Counted from the stretch's first letter, positions 35,456 to 48,952 are shown. The stretch: 64,000 nucleotides of DNA from Bryum argenteum (GCA_037043015.1 CM073322.1:18549601-18613600); one strand, 5' to 3'. Made by a program: numbers and translations. Notes: generated from the letters alone by a model not told the origin.

Positions 35456-36777
35456 CGTAATGTTGACGTTAATTGCTTACAACACTGCCAATATATACTT
35501 TTGGCATTTTTACTCCATTTAGAAACAAAAGCTTGCCTTTTAAGTTTTTAACTTGAAGAATGTCCATAAATTACTCAAGTTAACATTTTGTCTTTCAATT
35601 TCAAAAGCTACTTACTACATGGCAACTAGAGACACTCTCCTTTGGTCATCCCTACAAAAGTTGGCTCACTAAAGTTGCACGTTCGTTCCTTCCCGGCAAA
35701 AATAAGCACTTGCCGAAAAATTCGAAAACTCGAAAATCCCGTGGATGAAAACGAAGATCCAGAAGCTTCCGTTCAAGTATCGTACATCCAGACGGCCATT
35801 TTCAAATCTGAGAACCGTTCTCATCAGCGAAGGGATGGATGGAAGTCTCGAATTTACAATTCCCGCCCACCCGTTCTGTTCAAAAAATAAAGGGCGGGTA
35901 GCCTGATCACGACGTCCCGGGCAGCTCGGGGTTATGGGAACGAAACAAACTGTGCGGTGCCCTACGAGGAAGGGAGCGAGTACCGAGGTTTGGGGGACGA
36001 AGAAACTAGCTGACGTCGACGAAGAAGACAACGAACAAACAAACGAAACCAAACGAAAACGAAGGAGAGCGGGCCAACCCAGCCATCCAGAGAGCGCTGA
36101 GAGCAAGAGAGCCTGTGCAAGAGACTAGAATTGGGGATGTAGGAGTCGGCGAGCGATGCGGGGCATCGATTGCGCCGCTTCTGCCTTGGATCGCTACCCC
36201 GTCCGTTACTTGATGAGCTTTTCCCGTCCCCCTAAGATGCTACCAGCCATTTTCCCTTCATCCAGGGGTACCAACGGGCGCTTGTTCTCAGATGAGCGAG
36301 CGAGTGCGTCGCTAGCAATTTCCCTATCACCTCTTACTGCGCTCTTCTCTCATTTCAAACCATTCCAACCTTCCCACACCCCGTAGGGTTTTTCTAAGAT
36401 TTTTCCTGCCAGTAATTTCTCTTGAATGCATTTTCTGGATTCTTGAGAGGGGTACGAAGCGAACTATCGCTGCTTTTTCGAGCGGCTTCGGATCTTTGTC
36501 GTTGAGAGCAGAAGGCTGGATTGCTGCGGATCGTAATTGTCTGAGAATGCGAGTTCTGGAAGTGTGAGATTAACGAGAGTCAGCTTTCGTGGTGTGAGAT
36601 TGACGAGAGACAGTCTTCGAGCTTGGTGGATTTTCGAGCGTTTTATTGGCAGAGGAGACGTGGTGATTGGGTTTGCATTGGCTTTTTAGTAGTGTTCCGA
36701 GTGTGCAAGAAAATTGTGTGCTAGAATGACTCTAGTCTGACGCGGTAGTAGCGATTGTTGGAAGCTCGGTAGTGACA
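35456..36777. other. 5' flank of the VIM-like gene
   Basis: AT-rich to about 35650, then distinctly GC-richer up to the start codon. Open frames in 35640-36390 lack domains and overlap antisense frames. This is most simply promoter plus a long 5' UTR. No defined promoter element is claimed. Confidence 0.45.
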
Positions 36778-39700
36778 ATGGCGGACTTGCCGTGTGACGC
36801 GGATGGGATGTGCATGGTGTGCAAGATTGTGCCACCGGACTCTGATGTGCTTTTGTGCGGGAGTTGTGTTAGCCCTTGGCACATGCGATGTCTGAATCCT
36901 CCGATGGAGTCTGTGCCTCTTGGCGACTGGGAGTGTCCAGATTGTTTACCTTCAATCGTTGACGCGAAGCCTCCCGCAGCAGTAGCGCCTCCTGTGCAAA
37001 GCAATTTGACGAGCAAGATTCTTGCTATTCAGGCGGACAAGTCCCTGACAGAGGACGAAAAAGCAAAAAGACGGCAGGAGCTGATGAGCAAAGGCTTGCA
37101 CGACGATGTCGTGAATGCAGACATGACGAAGAGCGCCGCGGACGGAAAGAAACGCAATGCGACTCTGGAAATGATGGACCAGAGTCTGAATTGCATTTTC
37201 TGCATGCAGCTCGCTGAAAGACCTGTGACGGTATGCGCATTCTCTCGATTGCTGAATACATCTTGGTTGTTTTTCTTTCAATCGTTTGTTGTGTACGTGG
37301 GCAGTATGTTATGTTCTTGAATATTTCGTGCGATCGTGGTTGCAGACGCCTTGTGGACACAACTTTTGCTTGAAGTGTTTCCAGAGATGGGTTGGGCAAG
37401 GGAAAAAGTCATGTGGCAAGTGTCGAGCTTCCATACCTCCGAAAATGGCAAGCAATCCTCGCATTAATTCTGCTCTGGTTATGGCGATTCGTATGGCCAG
37501 ATCAGTTGGTAGTAGCACGCCTAGCGGTCCGCCGAAAGTTCATACGTACAGGGACAATGAGAGCAGGCCCGACAAGTGTTTCACGACCAGCCGGGCGGTG
37601 AAGACCGGAAAAGCCAATGCGTGCAGTGGGAAAATATTCGTCACCTCCGCACCTGATCACTTCGGCCCCATCACTGCCGAACAAGACCCTACTCGAGGTC
37701 AAGGGGTTCTGGTTGGAGAGCTCTGGGAGGATCGCATGGAATGCAGGCAGTGGGGTGCGCATCTTCCTCATGTCGCAGGCATTGCTGGACAGTCGGATTA
37801 CGGTTCGCAGTCTGTAGCACTTTCTGGCGGCTACGAAGATGATGAGGATCATGGCGAGTGGTTCCTATATACCGGAAGGTAGGGTTCACATGTAAGAACT
37901 TCTCACGAATGTTGAGGGAATGTGAAGTAGGCACCTCTACAGTCATACATTGTATCCTGTTTCGTACCTTACTATGTTCAATAAATGATTGTAGCGGCGG
38001 GAGGGATTTGAGTGGGAACAAGCGCACCAACAAGGAGCAATCGTTCGACCAGAAGTTTGATAAGATGAACGAGGCATTGCGTGTCAGTTGCAGGCAGGGT
38101 TATCCTGTTCGTGTCGTGAGGTGAGCATCGTGCTTCTACTGTGTTAAGCATTGCACAGTCGAATAGTCATGGTAGTTACCAATCATATCTTAGAACTTAT
38201 GTCTTCCGTGATATTTTTGAACGCAGCAAGACACAACGTTCTGCATTTCATGCTTGTAGTGATTATCACTCACAATATGTGAAGTTGTATGTCCATTTCG
38301 ATCGTTGGATAAGATCAGACTTGCTCGCTGCGTAGGTCACACAAGGAGAAGCGATCGAATTATGCTCCAGAGACTGGTGTGCGGTACGATGGTGTGTACA
38401 GGATCGAGAAATGTTGGCGCAAGAAGGGGATGCAGGCAAGTTGGGTGCTCAGTCGTGGGACACATGCAGTCTGGTTCAGTGTTTACTTGTGCATTATCGG
38501 GAAAATGTGAACTGGAGCATCGTTTTGCAGCTGAGTTGGGTACTTTCTCCCTTGTCAATGTGTGCAGGGTCCTAAGGTATGTCGTTACCTGTTTGTCCGG
38601 TGCGACAACGAGCCCGCTCCTTGGACAAGGTTCTCGCTGAAATCTATTGCATGTTTCTCCGCAGCACCTTTAACGTCTTGTAGCAACCTCAGTGGTTTCC
38701 AAGGTCTTATAGAATCCTTCACACATTTACAAGAATGTAGTATTAGTCAACTTTCGAGTATTTAAGACCCGGTGCTTGATACCTTGTTGATGAACCAATG
38801 TAAAAACAGCACATGAATATCGTGTGAGAAGGTATTATTTGTTGTGATGCATTTGACTTGGTTCTTATGTCCAAAGGAGATGGTTGAATACACGTGCAGT
38901 AGTTCAGATATGGTCAGCCGATTTGACCTCAACTTGAGCCGAAGATGGATTCTATCACAAAGTGCAAGTTCTAACATGCGTGGATCTTTCCTTCAGTGAT
39001 GAGCATGGAGACCGACCAAGACCCCTTCCTGAAGTAGACGAGTTGAAGTCTGCAACTGACATATTTGAAAGAAAGGCGGCTCCTGCCTGGGCCTACCAGG
39101 TATGCTACATACCTCTCCAATGACATCGATGTAAAATAGAATTGAGTTCTTGTCGAATTTAGAATCGTGGCGACGTGCTGCCTGAAATGCCAAAGTACAT
39201 ATGTGATGTCCTGGGAATTCGCTTGATTCAACATAATCTTGCTCAAGCTCTTTTGATCAGCATAGCTTGCTATTTTGAGTCAACTGCAAAGGCAATCGTT
39301 TCTCGTTATAGCCATCATTGAATTGGTTCATCTCCGTGAAGGAGGGAGCAGGATGGGGATGGACCCGGCCGCCTCCGGTTAGCAGAAAGACTTCAGGAGG
39401 TGGCCCGAGTGAGGCAACACAAAAACGGAAACAGCTTAGTGTCCAGGCACGGCTGCTTAAAGGTGGCAACTCCAACCACATTCATGTTTTTTGTCCTCTC
39501 TTGCTGATAAGTAGCTTTTCATCGATATAATTTGCCAGAGTATTGATGTCCCTTGACTTGTTCCTGTACTATTCCTCAAATCATATGCAACCTGTCTATC
39601 AGGTGACTCTGAAACTTCCTGTAGCCCTGCAGCAACAGTAGGGAGAACTTATCCACTAGCTATCTGAGTTGTTCGAAACTCTGAAGTGGGCCTTGTGTAT

Positions 39701-41205
39701 GGTTTTCGTATTGCCTCAATGAGTTCATTATCTGTGCCTTGCAGAATTCGGTTGCAATTCATGCCGGAAAGTTCTGAAGGAACCACTCTCCATGCCATGT
39801 GGTCACAATTTCTGCAAGGGCTGCTTGGACACTTTGTTTGCTGGTCAGGATTCTTCGCGAGAGCGGAAAGGTGTTGCCGGTCGCAGTCTCCGAACTCAGA
39901 AAGTGATCAAGCGCTGTCCCAATTGCAAAGCAGACATAAGTGACTTTCTTATATCCCCTCAGGTACGGTACTTTTCAGATGTTTGCCTTTGTGCCCACAG
40001 TCGTTGTCCTCATTATCGTTCCTCCTGTAACTGCAGTATTCACTTGACAATTTATCACGTTTATTAACGATCCACACGCACATTAACGATCCTTTCCGAG
40101 TGGTTCTCTTATTCTGACCTCTCTGCTATGTTTCAGATCAACAGACAGATGGAAGAGATAATTCAAACACTTCAAGAGAATGCAAAGGACGAGCAGGAAG
40201 CTGAAGAGGACTTCAAGCCAGGTATTTAGAGCTCGCATTTTGCACAGTGACATAAGATGTATCATTAGAAGCATTTAAACAGGTCTGAAGTCTATCGATA
40301 TTCTGTTTTTGGAGGAAATTTTACCATAGTGTAATCTGCAGAAGATGACGATGGAGGAGAGGCGGATCCCGAAGCAGAAACGGAAACCGTCAAAAGCCCC
40401 TCTGATTCTGGGGATACGACCCCTGCAGTTGCTGAAGCTGTATCGAACGGTCTTCCTTCTCCAGAGGCTTCCACAACTGAACCACCTTCAGTTCCTGTAC
40501 ATACCCGAGACATGAACATGCCTGAAAACACTGCGCCACCTAAGCCCGCTGCAGATCCTGCCTTCTTGGAAGTTTGTCAGGCCTTCCCCGACTATTCAGA
40601 AGATCTTCTTCGCAGTATGCTGGTATGTGCTATGCTGGAACGGCAGTAGAGTTACATGTGCTCAAATTTTTAGGCTTGTCATATGCTTGTACAGTATCAG
40701 GAAACTTTGAAGTTAACCAGGATTTTGTCATGAAACGAACGTGCAGGCTGATCAAGAGGGCGATGTCATGGAGTTGAAGTCCCTACTTCTTGCGCTGAAG
40801 AAGCAACAGAAGCAATCGCAATCTCGCGGACGAGGTAGGGCCAAAAATATTTGCCCTTCTGGTAGTGAAGAGGTAGCAGTCAACGGCAATGCTCTCAGTA
40901 GTATGAGTGGGAATACCGAGGCTCCAGCGAATGGGAACGATGAGCAGGCTGAGAATGTAAAGACTCCTGGTAAGGGTCCTATTGTAGATTCCACTGAAGA
41001 GAACGAGAAGATATCAACTCCAGGATCAGGGAAGACCGAAAAATCTCAGAAGAGGCAACGCGAAGACGAAGATCCTAAGTCAAATGGCCGCAAGAGAACT
41101 CGTGCCCCTCTAGTTGAGTTGCCCCCCCGGGTTACCCGAGCTCGGGGATGCAAGGAAACCAAGGTCAACCATGTGGAGTTGAGTTCAGACGATGACTTTC
41201 AATGA
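36778..41205 (+). CDS. VIM/ORTHRUS-type PHD-RING-SRA-RING protein (UHRF1-like E3 ligase)
   Basis: The model has 11 in-phase exons: 36778-37230, 37346-37878, 37995-38120, 38336-38435, 38568-38629, 38997-39099, 39342-39462, 39745-39962, 40137-40221, 40342-40622 and 40747-41205, giving about 846 residues. Domains in order: PHD finger (about 12-57, C-x2-C ... CGSC ... WECPDC), RING1 (139-177, CIFC ... [11 protein letters not shown] ... CGKC), SRA/YDG (about 245-415, [34 protein letters not shown]) and RING2 (503-560, CNSC ... [11 protein letters not shown] ... CPNC). In Arabidopsis, VIM proteins bind hemimethylated CG through the SRA and are needed with MET1 to maintain CG methylation. Here a tail of about 270 residues, acidic and Pro/Ser-rich, follows RING2; it has a basic nuclear-signal-like RKRTR and ends SSDDDF. 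Intron 4 starts GCAAGT, a GC-AG intron. Confidence 0.93.
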
Positions 41206-43154
41206 GGTGCGAATCTGATTTCAGTTTTGCTACAATCTGGTGTAGAGAATCCACACCAGCAATTTGTTGTGTGCTAGATCATGATACTTCCTGCTAGATC
41301 AACCAGCTGGGGGGAGAATTTTGTAATTTTGAGTGGTCTCATTTTTCTAGACATGTGGCCATTGCTTAGGATAAGATAGTTGAGAAGTTTCTCATTCTTG
41401 ATTGATAACAATTTTTAACATTTGGGCTGTAGTCTAGAGCCGTCAAAATCAAATTGTGATGACACACACGGCGATACAGCCACTTTTGTAAAGCTGGCGA
41501 TGTTCGGATACATGATAGCCAGGTCCGGTTTCCTATTTCCCAATTTTGTTTTCTTAAATTTGATTGCTTCACTTTTCATGTCAAATGTGTACACATCACG
41601 ACCGCATTTACGTTCTGTCGGTTCCACATGATCTGAAATAATTTTGACATGATTAGAAGATTTCCCAAACCTGTAGAATATCATCATCATGTTAAATCAG
41701 GGTCACTGTCCTTAAAGTCTGTGACAACGCCATTCAATTCCCTAGTTCCCTATTGAAACGTATGGTTGTCATGTCGGAATATGGAGGGTCGTTGTCACTT
41801 CAATCTGCAATGACTTGGGATACCTTTCATCGAACTGCATTTGTGCTGAAAGATTTGAAGTGCAACGGAGCATTCTGTTTATAGACCCTGCTTGTTTACC
41901 TTGCTACCAATGATTGCTGATCCAGTTCTGTTCATACTCAAATCATAAAGGGTGCCTAACACTAATTTCACTTCCCTGTTAATTCATCTTTTTGAAAGCC
42001 CACTCATTTACAATTCTTGGCGTTTCGGGGCTTATTTCTGGGTATTTAATCCGTTATGGTTTATGTACTCGATAGTATACAGTAATGTAAGTATGATATC
42101 GTAAGAATAGATGTTGAATCACACTGCAGGCTCATTGCTAGTTGGCTCTGAATGGCTCCACACAAGATAGAGGAGCAGCTAGGCCCCAAATGGATTTAAT
42201 TGAGCAAAGTCACTTCCTCCTCACATAGGAAGTTGTTCATGTTGTGGACTAAGCATCCTTAGTCATGTTGTGGACTAAGCATCCTCATCTAAATCAATGA
42301 CAATGTAAATCAAAATCATGGTTGTGTGAGAATGTAGAGAATTGACACATTTCTACAATTGTCCGAAGTAGTTGGTGGTGAGTCTTATGTGAAGTAGAGT
42401 TGTTTGACTGGATGAATTGTCTTCATCATATAACAACACATGGGCGGGATGACAGTAGGGAGAAGTGAAAAATCTTTGTGTGACTAAATAATACCCTCTA
42501 AATGCTTTTCTTACTTTAGCTCGTGACTCCTTGCTTCAAATTTGAATTGAAAAGCCATGTCACTTGATGAATCATTCCTAACCTCCTCAACTTCATTTCT
42601 AAGGTCATGTCAATCCAATGACACTTAAGCTTTACTCTCCTCACCTCACCTTGAGTTTTAAGGTAACGAACCATGGTAATCTAGTGGTGTATTCCTCGTA
42701 CTAAAAGATATGGGGAATTGTAACAAGTCACTTTAAAAGATATGGGGAATTGTAACAAGTCACTTTGTGATTGGCGAAAAGCTAAGTGGCAATCCAAATA
42801 AAATACTCTATGCAAAAATAAACTTAATGGCGCGTGCGCTCTTGTCTTTCCACACCTCAACTGTGACTTGCAAGGCCAGGTCATTGGAGTGGTGCACTAG
42901 ACCACAAGATGCACTCATGATTTCCCTTACATGAATTTGCACTTGTAAAGCTATGTCGAGCTCATGACTCTTTTCACATCACATTGACTTGAGAGGCTAT
43001 GTCAACCAAATTCCAAATACTCAAGTGCAAAAGACAGAAGCAAAGTTGGAGCAGTTCTTTAGAATACATATTAGCAGATATATGCACTAATTGAAGTTTT
43101 TTTTGGTTCTTTTAGAATTAATGCTCAAGAATATACAAGTGAAAAAACGACACC
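41206..43154. other. 3' flank of the VIM-like gene and spacer
   Basis: No further gene is supported. Two short tandem duplications are visible: a 26-bp unit containing GTTGTGGACTAAGCATCC (about 42238-42289) and a 32-bp unit containing GATATGGGGAATTG (42703-42766, two copies). Confidence 0.5.
42703..42766. repeat. Two-copy 32-bp tandem repeat
   Basis: Two identical adjacent 32-bp units, each containing AAAAGATATGGGG and AACAAGTCACTTT. Confidence 0.85.
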
Positions 43155-43158
43155 TTAA

Positions 43159-44109
43159 CCTCCAACTATCCTTGAAGACCAAAACGGTCTTTTGCTATTT
43201 AAGCAACCTAGGTTTTTGGGTCAAAATTAATATTTTTTACTAAGATTTTTATTGTGTGTTTCGTATACTACAAGGAGTGTGTGCAACAAATTGCAAACTC
43301 AAATTCCAGTTTTTGAATCTTCTAGTGCATTTCTCAGGATGCAATCCAAGATGAGTCAATTTGAATTTTATTTTCTTTTAGATTTCTTATTAAAAAAAGA
43401 AAGAATAAAAAAGAAGGTTCATAACCGAGTCACTACTCAAATTCCAAAGTGATCCAAGTCAAAAAGTTTACCAATTCTACATGGTCACCCTCCAAAAGTC
43501 ACATAAACATAATTTTTTATTAATTTTTGATTTATTTCTTTCAAGATTTGTCAAGATGTGAGATTTTGGAATTTTCAAAAAAACATTTTTCTCAAAAGTT
43601 ACAAATCTTTGAAGACACCTAACCACCATTCATAGTTTCAAAATTTAATATTGTCATCCTACAAAATATAGTTTGCCAATTTTGCATATCTTAGGGAAAA
43701 TTTAACCTCCCTCTAGAAAATTATATTAGTTTCTACCTTGAGAACATTGGGAAAATCCTAAGTTATTGCATGTGCAACTTAGTTACCTACATGGCAAAAA
43801 GATATGAGCAAAATGTTTGGGGTGACAATCATCAACTTGCCCTTTGCACCACTCAAAACACACATCCCGTGCAATGCCCCCCCCCCCCCCCAAGAAATTG
43901 CTGCAACTTTGCACGTCATGATCTCACAATAGATGAACATACAACGATCAATTTTTGGGACGATACCTAAAAATAGGGTTAGTTAGAAAAAGTTGGAAGT
44001 TAAAAAAGAAGTTAAGAAAAAAATTGTTACATACTCCCTGGAGTCCATAGAGGTTGAAGATTGTAGTTTTGAGGTTTCAAACTCCCAAAAACACAAGAAA
44101 ATTTAGGGG
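43159..44109. mobile_element. TTAA MITE, family B (951 bp)
   Basis: The left end is CCTCCAACTATCC after TTAA (43155-43158). The right end is AAAATTTAGGGG before TTGA (44110-44113, one change from TTAA). The interior aligns with 24350-25683 without its SINE: shared GGAGTGTGTGCAACAAATTG, CATGGCAAAAAGATATGAGC-like text and a final GAGGTTTCAAACTCCC. A C10+ run lies near 43877. Confidence 0.75.
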
Positions 44110-44162
44110 TTGAACAAGATAAATTTGTAGAGTCTGAAGTGAGACATGAAAATGTAGTTCAC

Positions 44163-44301
44163 GACGTCCACCCTCGAGAGGGGGAAGTAGTATTGTTCTA
44201 ATTTCCCCTTGTCCGGTGGCCATCGGGATATTAGCATTACGAACGGACACTTCATTCACGCCGGCCCCTTAGAAAGGGACCGGAGTTTCTATCTATCTAT
44301 C
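44163..44301 (+). mobile_element. SINE copy 3, 5'-truncated
   Basis: Contains the last 139 bases of the SINE family (GTCCACCCTCGAGAGG to the TATC tail), flanked by perfect 8-bp duplications TAGTTCAC (44155-44162 and 44302-44309). Truncation at the 5' end together with a target duplication fits abortive reverse transcription. Confidence 0.88.
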
Positions 44302-44840
44302 TAGTTCACAACAAGGCTGGCTTAATTTCTAGAATGTAGTACATTGACTTCATATACATGATAATTAAAATCTATAATAAACCTAATTCTCCTGAATCTG
44401 TTTGAGCCAAAAAAATCATTTATCACCTCAGATTTCGGCTCAAACAACATTCTCATGTTTATCACCAACTAGTTTGTGAATATAAATATGCAATTATTCA
44501 TCACTAAAAGGGAATCAGAACATGATACTGGAACCATAAAACCTTCATGACCTAAATCAACGATTCAGAGATTAGTATATCCAACTTTGAGTCTTTATTC
44601 CTATTGAACTATTTTTTGGCATGTCATTAACATTTTTTGAAGTTCAATAGTCAATACTTGGAAAAATTTCTATTTCTAATCTATGTTAATATTGATTAAA
44701 TCTTAAGTGAAAAATATATCAAAGATTCTAAGATGAACTATGGTTTCTCCTAATATTTTTTATTCTCCTTAGTACAAAACATTTCAACACTTATCTTTGT
44801 GCTTGTAAATACTAATACATGTACAAGCCTTTGCTTGTAA

Positions 44841-45381
44841 GAGCATCTCCTATGGTCTCCTCCTAAACGGTCCCGCAACCCTTAGTAGGCAAGGGGGTTG
44901 GTGAGGCCTTGGGAACACCGGGTGCTTTTTGGAGAAATGGACCTATTGCACTATTGGTATGCATGGAGGTATAGTAGCATAAAAGTGCGAGGTGGCACAA
45001 TGTTCTTAAGCACACAGATCCATCTCGTGGTCACCAATTTTGACCACTTGCTACATGGCAAGCATGGTTGTCACATTGGGAAGTATACTATTAATTACAT
45101 TGGACACTTTGGATGACTTTGTATCTTGGCCTTATGATCAGGTCAATCTAAGGGTGATAAATAAAACTTGTCCAATGTGTCCAATGTGATAAATAGTAAC
45201 TTGTCCAATGTGACAACCGTGAGGGAAAAGGGAGTAGAATATGCAGTGAGAACATTTTCCCATGCCAAATGAGTGTAAAATGGCGTGACGAGGAGCAGGA
45301 TGGTAGCCTCTCGATACTTAACGAGAGCGAACGGCCTCGCTTTGGGAGGCCGACTCTTGGCGGGTTGCACATCGCATGCTC
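44841..45381. mobile_element. PIF/Harbinger-like element (541 bp)
   Basis: Starts GAGCATCTCC after TAA (44838-44840) and ends GCATGCTC before TAA (45382-45384). It contains direct repeats of CTTGTCCAATGTG around 45165-45215. The terminal match is short, so the assignment is tentative. Confidence 0.4.
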
Positions 45382-45384
45382 TAA

Positions 45385-48079
45385 TGTATGAAACTCAAAG
45401 CTATCTTGATTCTACAACAATCAACCATCAACAATCTTGACATTGTCCTTGATATTTTGTCATGATGTTGAAATTTGTTCAAAGAATTCCAACATTCTAC
45501 TATAATTGTAGACTCCTTTGTGCGCAAGAATCTGCACATTTCAAGTTAGTATTTCTGGTTCCTGAACAAAAACCACTAAAATGAGAGAATGATTGTGCCA
45601 TCGGGGGAATGCATAGTCAACCATTTGATTCTTCCAAGATGCAAACACAATACTGCATTGTATGGCATGAATAAGGTAGACAATGCTAAATCCGTGCATC
45701 TCCTTAAACCACCCACTCTAAATTCTTGCCTACTTTCTAGATTTCATGTAGAAGAATGTACCTCATGTGCACATGGAGCATGTGAACGGTTTAAGGTAAT
45801 GCGGTACATATCACTTCTGAATTTTTTATTTATTTTTATAAGTGCTTAAAAAATATCACAAGATATAGAAACTTCTTTATTTTTTCATATTTATAATTGA
45901 AAAAATATTGATCCACATATTCTAACTTTCCAATTGTAGTGTAGTCCTTAAATGGACGGATTTAGCATGGTTTACCTTAACACATATTTCGTTATAATGG
46001 TAACATTCACTGATTTTGAGAAATGAGAGTTTAGCTCGAGTCGAGCTAAATGTACCCACAAAGTACATTTGGCTCAACTCAAGCTCAATTGTCATCGATT
46101 TGATAATTTGAATATTCTCATTGTGACGAATTAGGTGTTGAATGCACAACTTGAACATCCTAAGTCAAAATACACATGCCGGATTTCATGAAGCTGGTAT
46201 TTTTTGGTGCAGATTGGCGCACGGTTTATGTATTAACTTCATGCGGCCGTTCGTTCGAACCCGAGAAAGGCAACTCCCACTTATTATACGAAGGTTTGAT
46301 AATGTATTCTTTTACAAAATACTATGACTTTATCACTTATGATTGTGATAATATATAGTTCATTAGAAAGTAGGCATTAAGAGCTCTAAGAATATGTATT
46401 GTGTATATCAAAAATGTTTATCTATAATTTGGTATGACATAAGATGTTTTGTTATGCAGGGGTGTGAGGACAAGAAGGTCATCAAATTTTAAGACATATT
46501 ATAAAATTTATTATAGAAATAATAAAAATAAAATACATAATTAGGGCATAATAAATGCATAATAAGGTTCTTCACATAGAAATAGTTGTATATATGTACA
46601 CTTCAAATGAATCTCTCTGATGTATTTGTGTATCAATACACTTTGTTTAGTTGTTATACATCTAAATCGTACAAAGTTATAATAAAGCATAGTAAGATTC
46701 TAATTATTAGAAGATTTGAATTTTTGTCAAAAGAAGCATACTATACATTATTATAAATGGAATAACAAGTCTAAATTGACTTATTATGCCACACATGCTT
46801 GCCAATAATAAGTAAGTTGCCTCCCTGGGGTTTCGGTACCAGGGTTTGAGATCTTTTTTGACTTTTACTAACGCAATTCCCCCACCCAATTGGTTTTTCA
46901 CACATCTCTTCCGACAATTGCATAATTTTATACTAGGATTAGAAATTTATTTGTAAATTTCATAAGTTTTTAGCCAGTGGTTTCATGAATGCACCGACCA
47001 GTGTGCTAAATCCATCGGCTGATAATAAACTAGCCGTTGGTTGTTCTTGATCAATGTTTGGCACTTCTTGGGTGCAAAACCTCATTTATTTTTTGTGTCC
47101 AAATGTCTCATTTTACCGAAAGTGATAGATGAACCACTTTCTGTTGTTTTCTAGCAAGTGTGGACACAACGACACCCCAATCAGACGTTGACTAACGGAC
47201 GCTGCTCGACCATTCAGCAATTGCAATACAAAAGCTAACTCATGATTGCTAGCTCATGGCAGTTCTCGATCGAGGAAGCCGACTCCGAAGGCTCCTTCGG
47301 AAGCTTTCGGAGTCAGTAGTTATCTCCATTGCTTTCTCCCACTGCTCCATGTACTCGTTTTTTCTTCAATTATTCCGGAAAGAGACTTCCCAGCTCATGG
47401 CATCGCTTAATAATGAGTAGCCAGCAGATTGGATGCACGCTCAAAAGCTGAAAACAACACCATTTGTCTGAAAGCTTGAACCCCTGTTGTCAAGCGCTTT
47501 AGGAATACTTGAAGTGGTGGAATGAGTGGCTTACTACTATTCAATGATTAGTAGAAGGAAGAGATTGAGTTTCCCAGTGTTTTAAACATTTACATGAATA
47601 ACTACAGATTTTAGAAGTGCTCACTAACTTTCTCTAGCAAGAAGTCTCAAAATGAGAGTTTTAAAGTCTTGTGCACTCACGGCCATGTAAATCATTTTCT
47701 TATCACCGATTTTAAACTTCCAACCGTAGGATCCTGTACCTTATTTGCTTTTGAGTTGTTGTTGAAATTTTCAAATGTTGGATCTTCTCCATTTGTGAGA
47801 TTGTAAGGTTTGAAGTTTATGCAAAAGTTTTTTTTTTTTTGGCCATTGCCTGAGACACATAGTGTAGATGGTGCTAAGGGCAAGTTGAAGTTTCTTACCC
47901 CAAACATTTTGGGCATGTTGTTTTTCGTGTAAGTCATCAAGTTGGCTACGCTCATACAAAATTTTAGAGACTTATTGTGCTTTTTTGCCCTTCATGCAGA
48001 TTATTTTCTAGTAGAAGGTCTGAAAACATGGATATAGATAGAACATGCGATTCACTAAATATATCTAGTTCAACCCTAA
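45385..48079. other. AT-rich spacer
   Basis: No supported gene. The stretch 47680-47960 resembles family-B/A MITE interior in reverse orientation (AACTTCCAACCGTAGGATCC, CCAAACATTTTGGGC) but lacks clear ends. An imperfect hairpin is listed separately at 46030-46088. Confidence 0.45.
46030..46088. repeat. Imperfect 26-nt-arm hairpin
   Basis: Arms 46030-46055 and 46063-46088 pair at 22 of 26 positions around a 7-nt loop (CCACAAA). Best-matched core: AAATGTAC / GTACATTT. Confidence 0.65.
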
Positions 48080-48685
48080 CCGCTAAAAGCCAAATGTACT
48101 TTTTGATGTTTTGGGCAGACCATATGAAGGTGTTAAAATCAATATTTTTGCCTAAGGTTTTTTATGAGTGTTCCTTATACTAAGGAGTGTGTGCAACCAA
48201 TTGCGAAGTTGATTTCCAATTTAGAGTTTTTAAATGCAAATTTTAGTTTACGCACTCAAGGTGGGCAGAAAAAAACCCGTTTTTATTTTTAAAACCTTGA
48301 GTTACAAAAACCTTTTTTTCTTCTTTTTGGAAATTTATACATAATTAAATCATTGTGTGAGTTCCAAAGTTAGGGCTCTAAGTCAAATTGTTTACCAATT
48401 CTACAAGGGCAACCCTCAAACTTTACAAGAGCAAGCTGTAGAGCAAGCTTAAAAGTTCGAGTAGAAACTTTTGCACAAACCTTGGATATCACAATCTTGC
48501 AAATGATAAACATTCAACAGTCAATTTCTAGACTAGTGACTAAAAATAGTCTTGTTTATAAAATCTTACCGTAGAAAGTCTTAAAGGAGTTAGAAAATTT
48601 GGTTCACACTCCCGGGAGTACATAGAGGTAGAAAATTGGAGTTTTGAAGTTTCAAGCTCCAAAAACACACAAGGAAATTTAGGGG
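48080..48685. mobile_element. TTAA MITE, family B (606 bp)
   Basis: Starts CCGCTAAAAGCC after CTAA (48076-48079) and ends AAATTTAGGGG before TTAA (48686-48689). Shares GAAGGTGTTAAAATCAATAT, GGAGTGTGTGCAACCAATTG and the terminal GTTTCAAGCTCC with the other family-B copies. Confidence 0.72.
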
Positions 48686-48952
48686 TTAATCAAATATTGA
48701 ACAATGAGTAAGTGGTCTTATGAGTATGTGATTTTTGAGAAGAAAAAAAAATGGAAAATTTCCAAAGTCTTGAATTCTGGCATATTCTGTAAGAAATAAC
48801 TCAGAAATAACTAGAAATTGTAAATATTGTTTTTGTAATATTTGGAGGCTGCATCTGTGAAATTGACAAACTTTTTGACATAGGTCACTTTTCAACTTGA
48901 CTAAAGATTTGGTTAGTAAAAGATTTCTTGAAATAAAAATAAATAAATTTAA

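Noticed and set aside
35642-36386. Several frames of 64-145 codons before the VIM-like gene
   Set aside because: No domain, antisense overlap and leader-like composition; most likely promoter and 5' UTR.
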